Positions 20,217-30,514 of a stretch of DNA of 64,000 nt are shown piece after piece. The stretch's first letter is position 1; every line of letters begins with the position of its first letter. The translations under genes were made by a program, and so were the position numbers. The notes under the pieces were generated by a model. That model searched no databases, was not told the origin of the DNA, and was given only the letters and a program-made list of their open reading frames with translations. Source of the stretch: Seminavis robusta (lineage: Eukaryota; Bacillariophyta; Bacillariophyceae; Naviculales; Naviculaceae); assembly GCA_903772945.1 (NCBI GenBank), contig CAICTM010000150.1, positions 41,449 to 105,448 on the forward strand, written 5' to 3'.

Positions 20217-22199
20217 ATGGTCGACACCACAAAAGCAGCTGAAACAAAGTTTGTGTTTGCGGTGGAACATCCTCTGTTGCTCTCCCCTTCTCTATCAGTA
20301 GGGAGAAGCCTCGTAACTGCAGCAGCGACGTCGGCGTCGAAAGGAAGTCCCCATTATTCGTTGTCTCACCCCAAATCAGCTTTCACACCGGTGAACATGT
20401 CTCAAGGCAGCCCGACAATGATGGCCTCTCCTCCATTTTCCACCCGAGCGTCTACGAGCATGCACACTTCCAGAGAAGTGGGCAACAAGTCCTCTGAAAA
20501 GACACCGCGAGGAAATCATTCCTTTAGTTTGATGCTGACTCCGTCACGCACAATTACAGAGTCACTCACATCCATGGTGGCCTCGACTGCCCACAAGCTG
20601 GAAGAAGTATGGGATGAAGTTGGCTACAGCCCCGAGGAACGAACATCGCAGCTTTCAGATCTTTTGGTCCAATTCAGAGGTCTCTGCGAGGCCAAGCTGG
20701 CCGAAGAACAAGGCGTGGCAGAAACCTTTCGTCAAACAATCATGGAAGCCAAAGCTGAAATCACGTCCACCGCCAAGGCGATGAATGTTCACATTAGTGA
20801 CGACCTTCTTGCAGACCATGAGGCACGTCGTGGTGGCAAGGCAACTCTAACAGACGAGCTCGCTGTACTCGAGGCGACTTTGGAAGGATTGAAAGAGTCA
20901 GCAGCTACCGCCAAACTTGACTTGGAGGAATGCAGAGACTTTCTCTTGAAGGCATACACCATGCTTGGATTGACTTTGGAGGACCGATGGCAAGATGTCG
21001 ATTCTGACTTGACAATTGAACGACGAAATCAGTTTCACCACAAAGTGGACGAGATGAAAGAAGAAATCGCAACACGATCCTCGGCTATCATTCAGCTCCT
21101 TCGGGACTGTCAACATCTCATGAAGGAATTGCAAATTTACGGAGATGAATCCGGATCTAAGCTTGATCGTCAAATTACCGGGAGTCTTGAAAGACAAGAA
21201 GATGGTAGCTTTGTCATGACATCCAACTTCCAGACCGATACCTGCATCGGCATCAATGCAAGCGCTCTGGAGGCTCTCACCGAACGCGTCGCCGTGCTGA
21301 ACGCAGAGAAACAAAAACGTACTTCCAAGCTAGAACACATGGGAGCCCAAATCATGACCCTCTGGGAAAAGCTGCGCATTTCGGAGGAGGAACAAAGAGC
21401 CTTCTCCGAAACCATTCAAGGATTGGGGCTCGACACTATCGAAAAGGGTGAGACAGAGCTTCAGAGGCTTGTTTCTCTCAAATCAAAGATGCTAGGAGAC
21501 CTCATATTGGAAGCTCGAGAAACCATTATTGAACTCTGGGACGATATGAATGCAACAGAAGACTTTCGAAAGGCATTCACTCCCTTCAGTGCTGCCAATG
21601 AAGAAGACACTACCGAGGACCTGCTCGAGGCTCACGAAAAGTACATCGACAACCTACGAGCTCAGCTTGATGAAATGAAGCCAATTTTGCGCATCATAGA
21701 GAGGCGAGATGTTATTCTCCGTGAGCGGAAGCAATACCAAGAGTTGCAGCAAGATTCTGACCGACTCAAGCAACGGGGAGCGGCGTTGACCAAGCAGCTA
21801 ATGGAAGAAGAAAAGATGGCACGACGAATCAAGCGGGATTTGCCGAAGCTGACAAGCATGCTAGAGGAAAAGTTGTTTGAATGGAAGGAACAACATGGCG
21901 AAGACTTCCAACTCCACGGGGAGAATTACTTTGACATTATGGAACGCCGGGAACTCGAGTGGGAAGAGTTCAAGAACTCGTTGGTCATGCAGAAAAAGAA
22001 GAAGCAAACGGAGCTAAGACCCATTGGACGAAAGGCGCCCACCAAGAAGACCTCCTCCAGTCGTCCTTTTGGAGATGCGATGAACAGGGAGAACCGTAGT
22101 TCCAGCAATCTTCGCGGTCGAGACGACGGAGCACGAAAACCAAAATCTCAAGCAGGCAGTGGTAGAAGCACCTCCCGACTCCGTGCAGGATATCGCTAA
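20217..22199 (+). CDS. MAP65/PRC1/Ase1-family microtubule-bundling protein
   Basis: Crosslinks antiparallel microtubules in the spindle midzone and is needed for anaphase and cytokinesis. The single exon gives about 660 residues, mostly coiled coil. A Ser/Pro-rich N-terminus (about 100 residues) is followed by the family's helical dimerisation rod and the spectrin-like microtubule-binding region. Family motifs include LTERVAVLNAEKQKRTSKLE, MTLWEKLRISEEEQ, GETELQRLVSLKSKML, ARETIIELWDDM, LLEAHEKYIDNLRAQLDEMK and LPKLTSMLEEKLFEWKEQHG. The C-terminal tail is basic and Ser/Arg-rich (SSSRPFGDAMNRENRSSS), a usual site of CDK-type regulation in this family. I start at the ATG at 20217 (MVDTTKAAE); upstream in-frame sequence has no ATG. 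Confidence 0.88.
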   Translation: MVDTTKAAETKFVFAVEHPLLLSPSLSVGRSLVTAAATSASKGSPHYSLSHPKSAFTPVNMSQGSPTMMASPPFSTRASTSMHTSREVGNKSSEKTPRGNHSFSLMLTPSRTITESLTSMVASTAHKLEEVWDEVGYSPEERTSQLSDLLVQFRGLCEAKLAEEQGVAETFRQTIMEAKAEITSTAKAMNVHISDDLLADHEARRGGKATLTDELAVLEATLEGLKESAATAKLDLEECRDFLLKAYTMLGLTLEDRWQDVDSDLTIERRNQFHHKVDEMKEEIATRSSAIIQLLRDCQHLMKELQIYGDESGSKLDRQITGSLERQEDGSFVMTSNFQTDTCIGINASALEALTERVAVLNAEKQKRTSKLEHMGAQIMTLWEKLRISEEEQRAFSETIQGLGLDTIEKGETELQRLVSLKSKMLGDLILEARETIIELWDDMNATEDFRKAFTPFSAANEEDTTEDLLEAHEKYIDNLRAQLDEMKPILRIIERRDVILRERKQYQELQQDSDRLKQRGAALTKQLMEEEKMARRIKRDLPKLTSMLEEKLFEWKEQHGEDFQLHGENYFDIMERRELEWEEFKNSLVMQKKKKQTELRPIGRKAPTKKTSSSRPFGDAMNRENRSSSNLRGRDDGARKPKSQAGSGRSTSRLRAGYR

Positions 22200-22995
22200 C
22201 TGCACAATTACCACCAAAAGACGCGTAGCTTTTGATTCGTAGCACTACTGTTGGCGTGTCTTGTAGGAAAGGACAGGCTAACGATTAACTTGTTTTCTAT
22301 AATACATTGGAAGTTTGTCAACGAGGAGTCTACCAAGTACCAGTCGGTTCTAGTAGCTAGAAACAATGTAGTTGCATATACGTTAGGCCAAGTAGCCAGT
22401 CTACTCGTTCCTGGAACCGCGAGCAAGAGTGACGAGTCGAGTAATAACTTACTCAGTAATCGAGTTCCAGTGCGAGTTTATTGATCGAAGCATTACTCCG
22501 GCTTCAGTTTGGGCTGATTGTACGATGGCTGTAGGACTCTACTAGTGCCAGCACTGACACTTAGTCCAGATGTTTGGGCGATACTGTACGATGTACCGGT
22601 AGGTAGGTTCACAGGTATTTCTACGTCCTTGACATGGGAAAGGCAGGTAAAACAAAGGCAGAGATACAAAACCGTGCAAAGTTCCTACCAGGTACCACTG
22701 GGCCAGCTATCATAGCCACACCGAAGTGATGCAACCATGTGCAGTGACAGCAGCCTGGGAGCAGGGTGGCTGCAGCAGCTGCGCAGCTACTTTGCAAATG
22801 CACAAAACTATGACATATCTGGACGAGTTTGTAGTTCGTAAGCTACTGTGCTAGGTACCGTATGTTGACGCTAAAGAATCAAACTGGTAGGTAATAGCGT
22901 GGATTATCTACCTGACGTCACTCTTCAAGCAAAAAGGGGCCGATCCATTCCAATCTTAGTAGCTATTAATAGTTGTGATAAGCATCGTGGTGTGC
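22200..22995. other. Convergent intergenic region, no gene seen
   Basis: About 800 bp between the ends of the MAP65 gene and the small lumenal-protein gene. It includes palindromic GTACCGGTA at about 22595 and GCTAGC-type words. No protein-like frame. Confidence 0.5.
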
Positions 22996-23415
22996 TTACT
23001 TGTTGAAGAGTCCGGGGTAGGTCTTCTTGTAGGCTCCAAAGTTGGGGGCATTGATATCAAGACGGGTGACAGGGCTCTTCCTTTCAAGAGTCAGACGCTT
23101 GATAGGAGCGAAGTTCGAGTTCATTTGGGTGCGGGCATTCTTGTATCGAGCAATGCGAGCAGCCTCGGCCTTAGCGCCTGGGGAACCAGTTTCCCACTGC
23201 TCAGTGGGGTCAGTGACCAGCTCTTGGTCCATGGCGTTGGCAGGAAGACCAGAGAAGGCAGCTCCGACAACGGAAGCAGCAGCCACTGAAAGGAAGGCCT
23301 TTCGGGACTGTTCAGCCTCGGCGTTCAAGCATACCGAGGATGATCGGGGGACGGCCGAAGGGGCGAACGCCGAAACGGCGGCAAGAGCGGAGAGAAGAAG
23401 CACAATAACCTTCAT
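22996..23415 (-). CDS. Small predicted thylakoid-lumen protein with tripartite leader
   Basis: Single exon of 139 residues. The start MKVIVLLLSALAAVSAFAPS carries the SAFAP plastid-import motif. It is followed by a short transit region and then SRKAFLSVAAASVVGAAFSG, a hydrophobic thylakoid-transfer signal with an RK pair reminiscent of a twin-arginine motif, ending at an ANA cleavage site. The predicted mature part is only about 75 residues (MDQELVTDPTEQW...FGAYKKTYPGLFNK), basic and soluble. Size, leader and charge would suit a small extrinsic photosystem subunit, but it does not look like PsbU, PsbV or PsbO, and I do not recognise it. In-frame upstream codons (from 23454) add MRLFIIIQNRLDN; the downstream ATG fits the import signal better. 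Confidence 0.75.
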   Translation of the reverse strand: MKVIVLLLSALAAVSAFAPSAVPRSSSVCLNAEAEQSRKAFLSVAAASVVGAAFSGLPANAMDQELVTDPTEQWETGSPGAKAEAARIARYKNARTQMNSNFAPIKRLTLERKSPVTRLDINAPNFGAYKKTYPGLFNK

Positions 23416-23819
23416 GTTGTCAAGTCTATTCTGGATGATAATGAATAATCGCAATGCATGGAGAGCACTTGCTTTTCGAAGGACCCAACGTGATGAAAGC
23501 TCAGGTGCTGTTTACGTGCTCTTGATTGGATGATGATCGAAGTGTCAATTCACGATCTTTGCTCCCTCGCGATCTTTTCCTTCAATTTGATCAGAATACA
23601 CGTACTTTAACTCTATAAATGGATTTGATCATTTGACTAGCTAACGCTATATAAATGTTTCTACTACTATTTTTCTACAGTATACAATATTATTGCAAAA
23701 GATCCAAATGCCTCCATCGCGATTGGTGGCCTCGTGGCCTGAACACCGGTACTGGACTATTCTGCACGTAGTGGTAGTAGCTTCGCTCTTGGCCATTGAT
23801 TTAATCCTGGGCGTGAACC
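23416..23819. promoter_or_regulatory. Divergent region between lumenal protein and PP5
   Basis: About 400 bp, AT-rich in its middle (CTATAAATGG near 23614 and CTATATAAATG near 23647 could act as TATA-like elements). It should carry both promoters; assignment of either element to a gene is a guess. Confidence 0.4.
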
Positions 23820-25598
23820 ATGGCAACAGAAGAGGCAAGCAGCGTCCCTTCAGAAGCGTCAAACGAGGGAGCCGAATCAAAGTCGGAAGGGGAGATGGAT
23901 GAAAAGGCAGCTGAAGAAGAGAGTCTGAGATTGAAGACCCTGGGCAACAACGAGCTGGTGGCCGGTCACTTCCTCCAGGCCATTAAGTTTTATTCTGAGG
24001 CGCTCGATTACACTCCTACCAATGCCATTGTCTTGTCGAACCGTGCCCAGGCGTATCTGAAGGTAGAAAACTATGGGTTAGCACAATCTGACGCCACTGC
24101 CGCCATAGAATCAGATCCAACCTATGCAAAAGGATTCTACCGACGGGCATCTGCCCACTATGCACTCAACAAGTTTAAACTGGCTCGAAAGGACTTCAAG
24201 CAAGTGTGCAAGCTCAAACCCAAGGATCGTGATGCCAGGGCCAAACTGGCCGAGTGTGAAAAGGCAGTGCGAGAAGCGGCCTTTGCCGATGCCATTGTGT
24301 CCGAGCAAACGGTGCCCCTTAGCTCGTCTTTTAACCCTGAGGACATTGCCATTGACAGCAGCCAGTACTTCGGACCACACCCTGGACTCGAAGGCGTGCT
24401 CACCAATATGGAAGAAGAGGAAGCATTATTTGCACCAGGAAAGCTCCCCAGGAAATTCTGTATGGTAGGTGCCATGGCAGGGGATTTGCCCAACAAATTT
24501 CCATTTTTGTTGTGATTCGACTCTGTACTCACCCATTCTTATGATATTGCATGCCCCTGCCCAAAGGATGCCCTGGAACAATTCAAGTCACAGAAGCTTA
24601 TTCACAAAAGATATGTTGCCCGCCTTTTGATTTCATGCGCCAAATACTTTGAAGAACTTTCTAGTCTCATGCAGATTCCAATACCTGAGGAGGCTCCCGA
24701 ACACGATCCTTCCGCCAAGCCACGGTTAACGGTGTGTGGAGATACCCACGGTCAATTCTACGATGTCATGAACATTTTTGAAATCAATGGCCATCCTAGT
24801 GCCTCCAATCCATACCTTTTCAACGGCGACTTTGTCGACAGAGGCAGCTTCTCTGTCGAAGTGATTCTCGCTTTCCTCCTCTTTAAGATCCATGACCCAA
24901 CATGCATCTATCTGTCTCGGGGCAACCACGAAACCAAGAATATGAACCGTATCTACGGTTTTGAGGGAGAAGTTCGTGCGAAATATGACGACAAAATTTT
25001 TGATCTGTTTTTGGAAGTCTTTGGTCACCTCCCGCTGGCGGCCACTGTGGGAGGTAAGGTGTTTGTCACACATGGAGGGTTGTCAACTAGGGAAGATGTT
25101 ATGCTGGAAGATATCAAGAAAATCAAGCGTGGAATGGAACCTCCTGAATCTGGTTTGATGAGCGATTTGTTGTGGAGTGACCCACAGCCCTTCCCAGGGA
25201 AATCGCCGTCAAAGGTAAGCATCACACAACCCTGTACTGTACAAACGAAAGGAGTTCATGCTGAGTTTTCTAAAGAAGCTCTGTTTGTATTGCCGGGTCT
25301 TCAGCGAGGTGTTGGCTTCTCGTTTGGACCAGATATTACCGAGGCTTTCTTAAAACGCAACAATCTCTCTTTGTTGGTGCGGTCACATGAAGTCAAAGAA
25401 GAGGGATACCTGGTGGAGCACGGAGGAAAGACCATCACTGTCTTCTCGGCCCCGAACTACTGCGATACAATGGGAAACAAGGGAGCATTCATTCACTTTG
25501 ATGAGAGCTTAGAACCAAAGTTCACAAAGTATGACGCCGTCCCTCATCCACCTGTCAGGCCTATGGCTTATGCGGCAGGCCTTGGTGGCCTCATGTAG
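23820..25598 (+). CDS. Serine/threonine protein phosphatase 5 (TPR-PP5)
   Basis: PPP-family phosphatase that works with Hsp90. Exons 23820-24464, 24567-25214 and 25305-25598 give 528 residues (human PP5 is 499). Three TPR units occupy about residues 33-140 (LGNNELVAGHFLQAIKFYSE, NRAQAYLKVENYGLA, YRRASAHYALNKFKLARKDF). The catalytic domain has GDTHG at 273-277, GDFVDRG at 302-308, RGNHE at 333-337, THGG, RSHEVKEEGY and SAPNYCD, covering all metal ligands and catalytic residues of the family. It ends with the PP5-type PHPPVRPMAYA tail. The second intron (25215-25304) is 90 bp with no stop, so its retention would insert 30 residues between SPSK and RGVGFSFGPD; splicing restores the family-typical SKRGV. 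Confidence 0.93.
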
Positions 25599-25994
25599 TG
25601 CGGTATGAGTGGCCATAGAGCAGGATCGTGTCCCTCCTATTGGGTATTTTGCAGAAATCACACCTTGCTGGCACCCGCAACAGTGGCGTGACCAGACTAG
25701 TAATGATCTTAGCTACCAAAGTATTCCTTCTCAGACTGACGCAAAAAGCCGCAGTTTGCTAGCTAGGATTTTTTTAGGGCCTGTTCTGTGTATCACTTGG
25801 AGTATGGCCCTCGGTGAGTGACTCAGTCCTCCTCGGCAAAGCCACCGTGCGACGCAGAAACCAGTGGGCCTCCCGAGTGAGCATCACTGCCTGCTTCTAT
25901 CTTAGCACTGCCAGTGGGCGTCAAAACATCCTTGTCGAGGCTCTGGAAAGACCACAGCCGAAGGAAACCTTCTTTGCTAGTGTACCTCAGCTGC
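25599..25994. other. Convergent 3' spacer between PP5 and the NSF-like gene
   Basis: Nearly 400 bp, tail to tail. No gene seen. Confidence 0.5.
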
Positions 25995-28526
25995 CTACTT
26001 GTCCGATTTTTCCTTCTGTCCAGCGTCCTCTGCTTCGTCTTCCGACGGCTCCCAGTCTCGATCACCGCCACTCTCGTACACATCCTTTATTGCCTCATCG
26101 AAATCATCCCTCGTCACTACGCAGTCCAACATGGAATCAGGAGGCCTGTCGTTGTCAATCACCGCGGTAGAGTACTCTCCAACTACTCTCTCAAGAGCGT
26201 GACTAGCCGCTGCACGGGCAACCCCCGCTAACGATGCACCGCTCATGCCATTTGTATATTCTGCAATGTCCGACAAAAAAGATTCGTACGAAAGCACATC
26301 CTCTCCACCGTTTCTCTCCAAGTATCTCGCGGCAGCTGTATTCGGGGGTGGATCAGACACTAGCAGGCGTCCAGCGGCATGCATACTTTTTGTGTGAACT
26401 TTCAATATGCTGATGCGCTGTTCGTTGCTTCGGGGCAATGGAACCTCGATTTGTACTTCAAATCTTCCCGGTCTCAGAAGTGCTTCGAATGAAAGAGGGG
26501 CAAGCTTCAGCCTATAGTTCCACCGCGATTACAAATGTTCACAGCGGGCGATGAAAACAACGTACCAGGGTCTATCAGGCTTCTCTTGTTAGTCAAGCCA
26601 ATACATAGTGTTGGTACAATGGGTGGGTCAACCCCATCAAGACATGCCAGGAACTGATTTACAAGTGAATCACGAGCAACTCCTGCATCTCCCTGGCTGC
26701 CACCTCGCCCCCCACGAGCTCTGGCGACTACCCGAAAGCGGAACAATAGTTAGCATCAACGCAGAGAAACCGAGCACTCGGAGAACCAACCGCACTTAAT
26801 ACTCAACTGGCATCGAACTCATCAAGAATAATGACATGAAGTGCGTTCCTGATCAATGAAGCTGTGCATGAGAAGCGGAGGTTCACAGAATAGGAGAACT
26901 GTATGGACGAAACCTAGCAGATCAAACGTACGCTGCAATCGAGTCCCCACCGTCAGGCTCACCCAGCCGGAATGTGTCGTAGATATCAGGGGGGTTATTG
27001 AAAATCTCGCGAAGATTCTGAAGTAGAATTGCCATGCGGTGAGACCCTTGCAAAATTGATTGTTGCTTTCACTTGAGCGACGTAAAAACTAGTACCTTTT
27101 CACTGGATCCAACGAATTTGTCCATCACCTCCGGGCCCGCCACAACGGTGATAGGGCGTGCCGGGGAGAATAGTTGGCCAATCTGCCTTGCAATGAGAGT
27201 CTTTCCACATCCCGGGCGGCCATATAGAAGCAATCCTGTTTGACAATGAACGGAGAGAAAAAGTGTTAGCACAGCCAATAAATAACTTTCTGCAACGATC
27301 ATTCACAAACTTGGAGCCCAGTTCTGTATGCCTACCTCGCACAGGGTGAATGCCTAGTTCCTTCAAAAGCTTTGGTGGTGCAGCCAAGGGCGTGAAAACT
27401 CGTCTTTTGACTTGAGATAGCACCTCGTCCAGTCCACCAATGCCGAGCCGATCTCCTGTAAACGCATCACCAGCTCCTGCCCGTGCAACTAGCTCGGATA
27501 TCCTCGTCAAAGCCGCCGAGTCTTCGTCAGTCCCAACGAGGCCTAGACCTGCGCTGGAAACTCGAGTCCCTGACGGCTGACTATTGTCGTTATCTTCTCC
27601 AGCAAACTTTTCCATTTCAGCCTTATCTTCTGCCACTGACTGTGGGTCCAGCCGTCGATCAGTGTTTTGCAGGAACAAGTCTGGTTTCCCATTTCGCCCT
27701 GCTCTCCTGGAGAGAGCTGATCTAGCCACATTGTCCCCGACTGCATTTGTACTTGCAGTTGCAGCCTCCCATCTCTGTCTTTCCTCCGCCACATTTCTCC
27801 GTTTTGCGGCATCAGTTGCTCCAAGTTCATACTTTTTCCTCTGGGAAGTGTCCTCCAAGGGCAGCCCAGCCCGTTTCACCATTCTCTGGTATCCATAAAG
27901 ACAGTGATGGGATTGCGAAAATGAAGGAATCGAACCAAACGGTAGCATCAGATGAGGCCACTCGGAGTCCTAGAGCACTGCACTGTGATACCGTACATGC
28001 ACTGAGACGAGCCTTACCTTTGCTTTTTTCACCAATTCTGGATCTTGAGCCTCTCGTTCTATTTGCCTGACAAGGTTGTAAACACTGGTTTGTGTAGTCC
28101 TCGCTCCATTGATGATCCATTTGTCCAATACTTGAGTCAGATTATCCAAGAGTCCATTGACGTAAATGGCGTTCTATAGTAGAGCAACATCAGTTTAGTG
28201 AGAAAAGTGAGCAAGTGAACCACAGTACCAGGAAACGGGAAGGGAAAAAGAGAAAAAAGTAGCGAAGTCACCAGACCAACCTTTTCAGCATTCTGAGTAT
28301 CATTGGATAAGCCATTGGCTATGTCAGTACCAGTCTCTGATGGTAACGATTGCGATAACAGTTCCCACGATCTCTTGCAGCCATCATCCATGCAGCGTGG
28401 TTGCAGGGAGAATTGGCGGTAACATCGTCTTTCGGGTTGAAAAGTCAGCCCTGGGCACAACCAGTGACATGAGAGAACCCAATACAGAGAGAAAGAACAG
28501 ACGTTTCTCAGCAACGATATCCTCAT
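25995..28526 (-). CDS. NSF-like single-AAA ATPase with hydrophobic N-terminal leader
   Basis: I reconstruct eight exons: 28281-28526, 28018-28173, 27336-27885, 27235-27096, 27017-26932, 26848-26808, 26727-26566 and 26482-25995. All splice sites are GT-AG and in phase, giving 622 residues. The AAA domain (about 280-560) is closest to NSF D1: [17 protein letters not shown], Walker A GRPGCGKT (323-330; NSF has GPPGCGKT), VGSSEKNLREIF, Walker [44 protein letters not shown], and a C-terminal helical lid with [15 protein letters not shown] second AAA domain is absent; the protein ends in an acidic tail. The N-terminus [20 protein letters not shown] looks like a signal peptide, which cytosolic NSF lacks. 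The region between (residues 40-270) is charged and unassigned. Function beyond AAA protein remodelling is unknown. Confidence 0.75.
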
Positions 28527-28702
28527 CTTGCTCAAATACTCCTTGTGGGCGCTGCCTTCCAATGAATGAATGAGGAATGAGACCGTTGCCCTCGGGAATG
28601 GCGGCATGTGAGGGTGATGGGCGATGGGCGGTCGTTGGTTCGCAAACAAACGCACTGAGAGAATAGTCCTGAACCCTACCGTACCGGCTAAAGGTCCTTA
28701 AC

Positions 28703-29213
28703 TGTCAGAAAGGTATTTTCGTATGACGGACAGACGACTCGGGATCCACAATCACGGTTCGTGATTGGGGATGTGTGACTCAAATCAGATGGTTATCCGA
28801 TCATCATCAGATGGCCAGGTGTACGAGGAACGAGGACAATGGTCGTCTAGATGATGCAACTACAAAGGTTAGGAAGTTAGGTCGAAGAGATGAATGCAAG
28901 GAGCGACGGGATGGAGCAAATGAATGGACGGATGAAGGTCCATAGGTTTAGTAAAGTGGGAAAGCCCTCCAGGGCCAACCATGCACTTCAGGAAGATAGA
29001 TCGACGAGATCTATCTGTAGATGAAACTGCGAGAAGCAGAGGATCGAAAGATCCTGGTATATGTATGCATATCGGAGCTCAGTTGTAGAGCTCACAATCT
29101 GAACGAGAGAGAAAGAGAAAACGAAACGAATAGCCAGTCTACTAGACAGTAGAGCTGGAAGGATATTGATTAAATTAGAGAAATTGTGCGTTCAAGTTCA
29201 CACCTTTTCAACA
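28703..29213 (+). repeat. Left LTR of copia element
   Basis: 511 bp, starting TGTCAGAAAG and ending TTTTCAACA (TG...CA). It contains the retroelement's promoter and R region, which I cannot delimit. Compared base by base with the right LTR it has ten extra single bases and no substitutions. Confidence 0.92.
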
Positions 29214-29299
29214 CGTTTTAAAACGATAGCTATCAGGAAAGAGTGAGCTTGGATCCAGGTTGTCAAACAGAAGAAAGAAGAATTGAGAAGTAAGTAAAG

Positions 29300-30514
29300 A
29301 TGTCTACGGAGGTAGAGGTATCATCGTCGAGCAAGTATCCCATCTTCGATGGGAAAGATGAGAAGTTCAGGTTCTACAAGGTCAAGATGATGGCCCATTT
29401 ATCGAAGTATGGGTACGTAGAACTGATGAAGACTCTACGGAGATCAACCGGACAACTGGGAAAACCTACAGGTACGGGCAAGTTGTCGGACGACGAAGTA
29501 GAAAGATCGAAGTCTCAGAAGAAGAACAGCAAGGCTGCTGGAATACTGCTGGATTCGATCAATGTGGAGACCATCGAAGGGCAAGTCGCCTTCGACCTAC
29601 TGGCCTCACACCAAACGACTGACCATGCTGCTGGGAAATTCAAGGGCATGTGGGAGTCCATGCTGGACCTCTACGATGCTGAAGACAGTGGTGAGGTAGC
29701 AGCTCGACGAACGGAATACTACGCGATAAAGATGGACATCAAGGAAAACCAAAGAAGTTCGAGATTGACTCGACGTGAAACGCAAGAAGCTAGCGAAGGA
29801 TGGGTCAAGATATCGGACGAAGAGTACATCAAGGACCTTCTCGAGAAGATGCCGAAGAAGGAAGGAGAACTCGGAGTGTACCATGAAGTGAAGAAGAATG
29901 TTCTGCGAAGGATCAAGACAACAGGACATGGAATAACGGTAAAGAGTGTGGTGGATGACTTATGCGAAATCTACGATGAGATTAAAGCACGGAACAAGTC
30001 GACAGACCACAATGGCGAAACAGCTTTCATGATTGAGGAAAACAATTCAAGGGCAGATGCAGGAACTGTGGAAAGATCGGACACAAGCAACAAGATTGCC
30101 CAGACAAGAAAGGCTCGAACGGAAGAAGCTACGGACAAAGGTACCAAGGAAAGTCAAACGGTAAATTCAGCAAGGAACAATGGGAGCAGTAGCGGATTTC
30201 AAGGAAAGAAGAAGTTCAGCGGAAAGTGCTTCCACTGTGGAAAGATTGGGCACAGGAAATCGGATTGCCTAAAACTCAAAGCGGAACAGCGAAATGTAGA
30301 AGGAGCAAACACAGCACAAGAAACAACGGAAGAGATGGCATTCATGACGATGAGCGAAGAAATATGCATGCCATGCCGAGGAGTAGAGTTGTCAGACGAT
30401 GAAACAGGAGGAGTAGAGAAGCATCGGAATATGAAGGCAAAGAATGGGACGCTTCTGGGAATTTTGAAAGCGGAGATGACGTGGATGAAGATGGAGAAAG
30501 CTTGGAGCAATTAA
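29300..30514 (+). CDS. Copia Gag with zinc knuckle
   Basis: Structural protein of the retrotransposon particle, about 404 residues in the frame as given. The N-terminal capsid-like part includes KYPIFDGKDEKFRFYKVKMM and LLDSINVETIEGQVAFDLL; a Lys/Ser/Asn-rich linker follows, then a CCHC zinc knuckle (CFHCGKIGHRKSDC) for RNA binding. The last 30-40 residues are doubtful: from about 30400 another frame (EYEGKEWDASGNFESGDD, then DEDGESLEQLTYEAMDALK) looks more natural, so the true product probably runs on into protease and the stop at 30514 follows a base loss. Confidence 0.8.
   Translation: MSTEVEVSSSSKYPIFDGKDEKFRFYKVKMMAHLSKYGYVELMKTLRRSTGQLGKPTGTGKLSDDEVERSKSQKKNSKAAGILLDSINVETIEGQVAFDLLASHQTTDHAAGKFKGMWESMLDLYDAEDSGEVAARRTEYYAIKMDIKENQRSSRLTRRETQEASEGWVKISDEEYIKDLLEKMPKKEGELGVYHEVKKNVLRRIKTTGHGITVKSVVDDLCEIYDEIKARNKSTDHNGETAFMIEENNSRADAGTVERSDTSNKIAQTRKARTEEATDKGTKESQTVNSARNNGSSSGFQGKKKFSGKCFHCGKIGHRKSDCLKLKAEQRNVEGANTAQETTEEMAFMTMSEEICMPCRGVELSDDETGGVEKHRNMKAKNGTLLGILKAEMTWMKMEKAWSN

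Noticed and set aside
29214-29299. Primer-binding site of the copia element
   Set aside because: GCTATCAGGAAAGAG shortly after the LTR only partly resembles the initiator-Met PBS (TGGTATCAGAGC) and is about 10 bases away from the LTR end, so it is not called.
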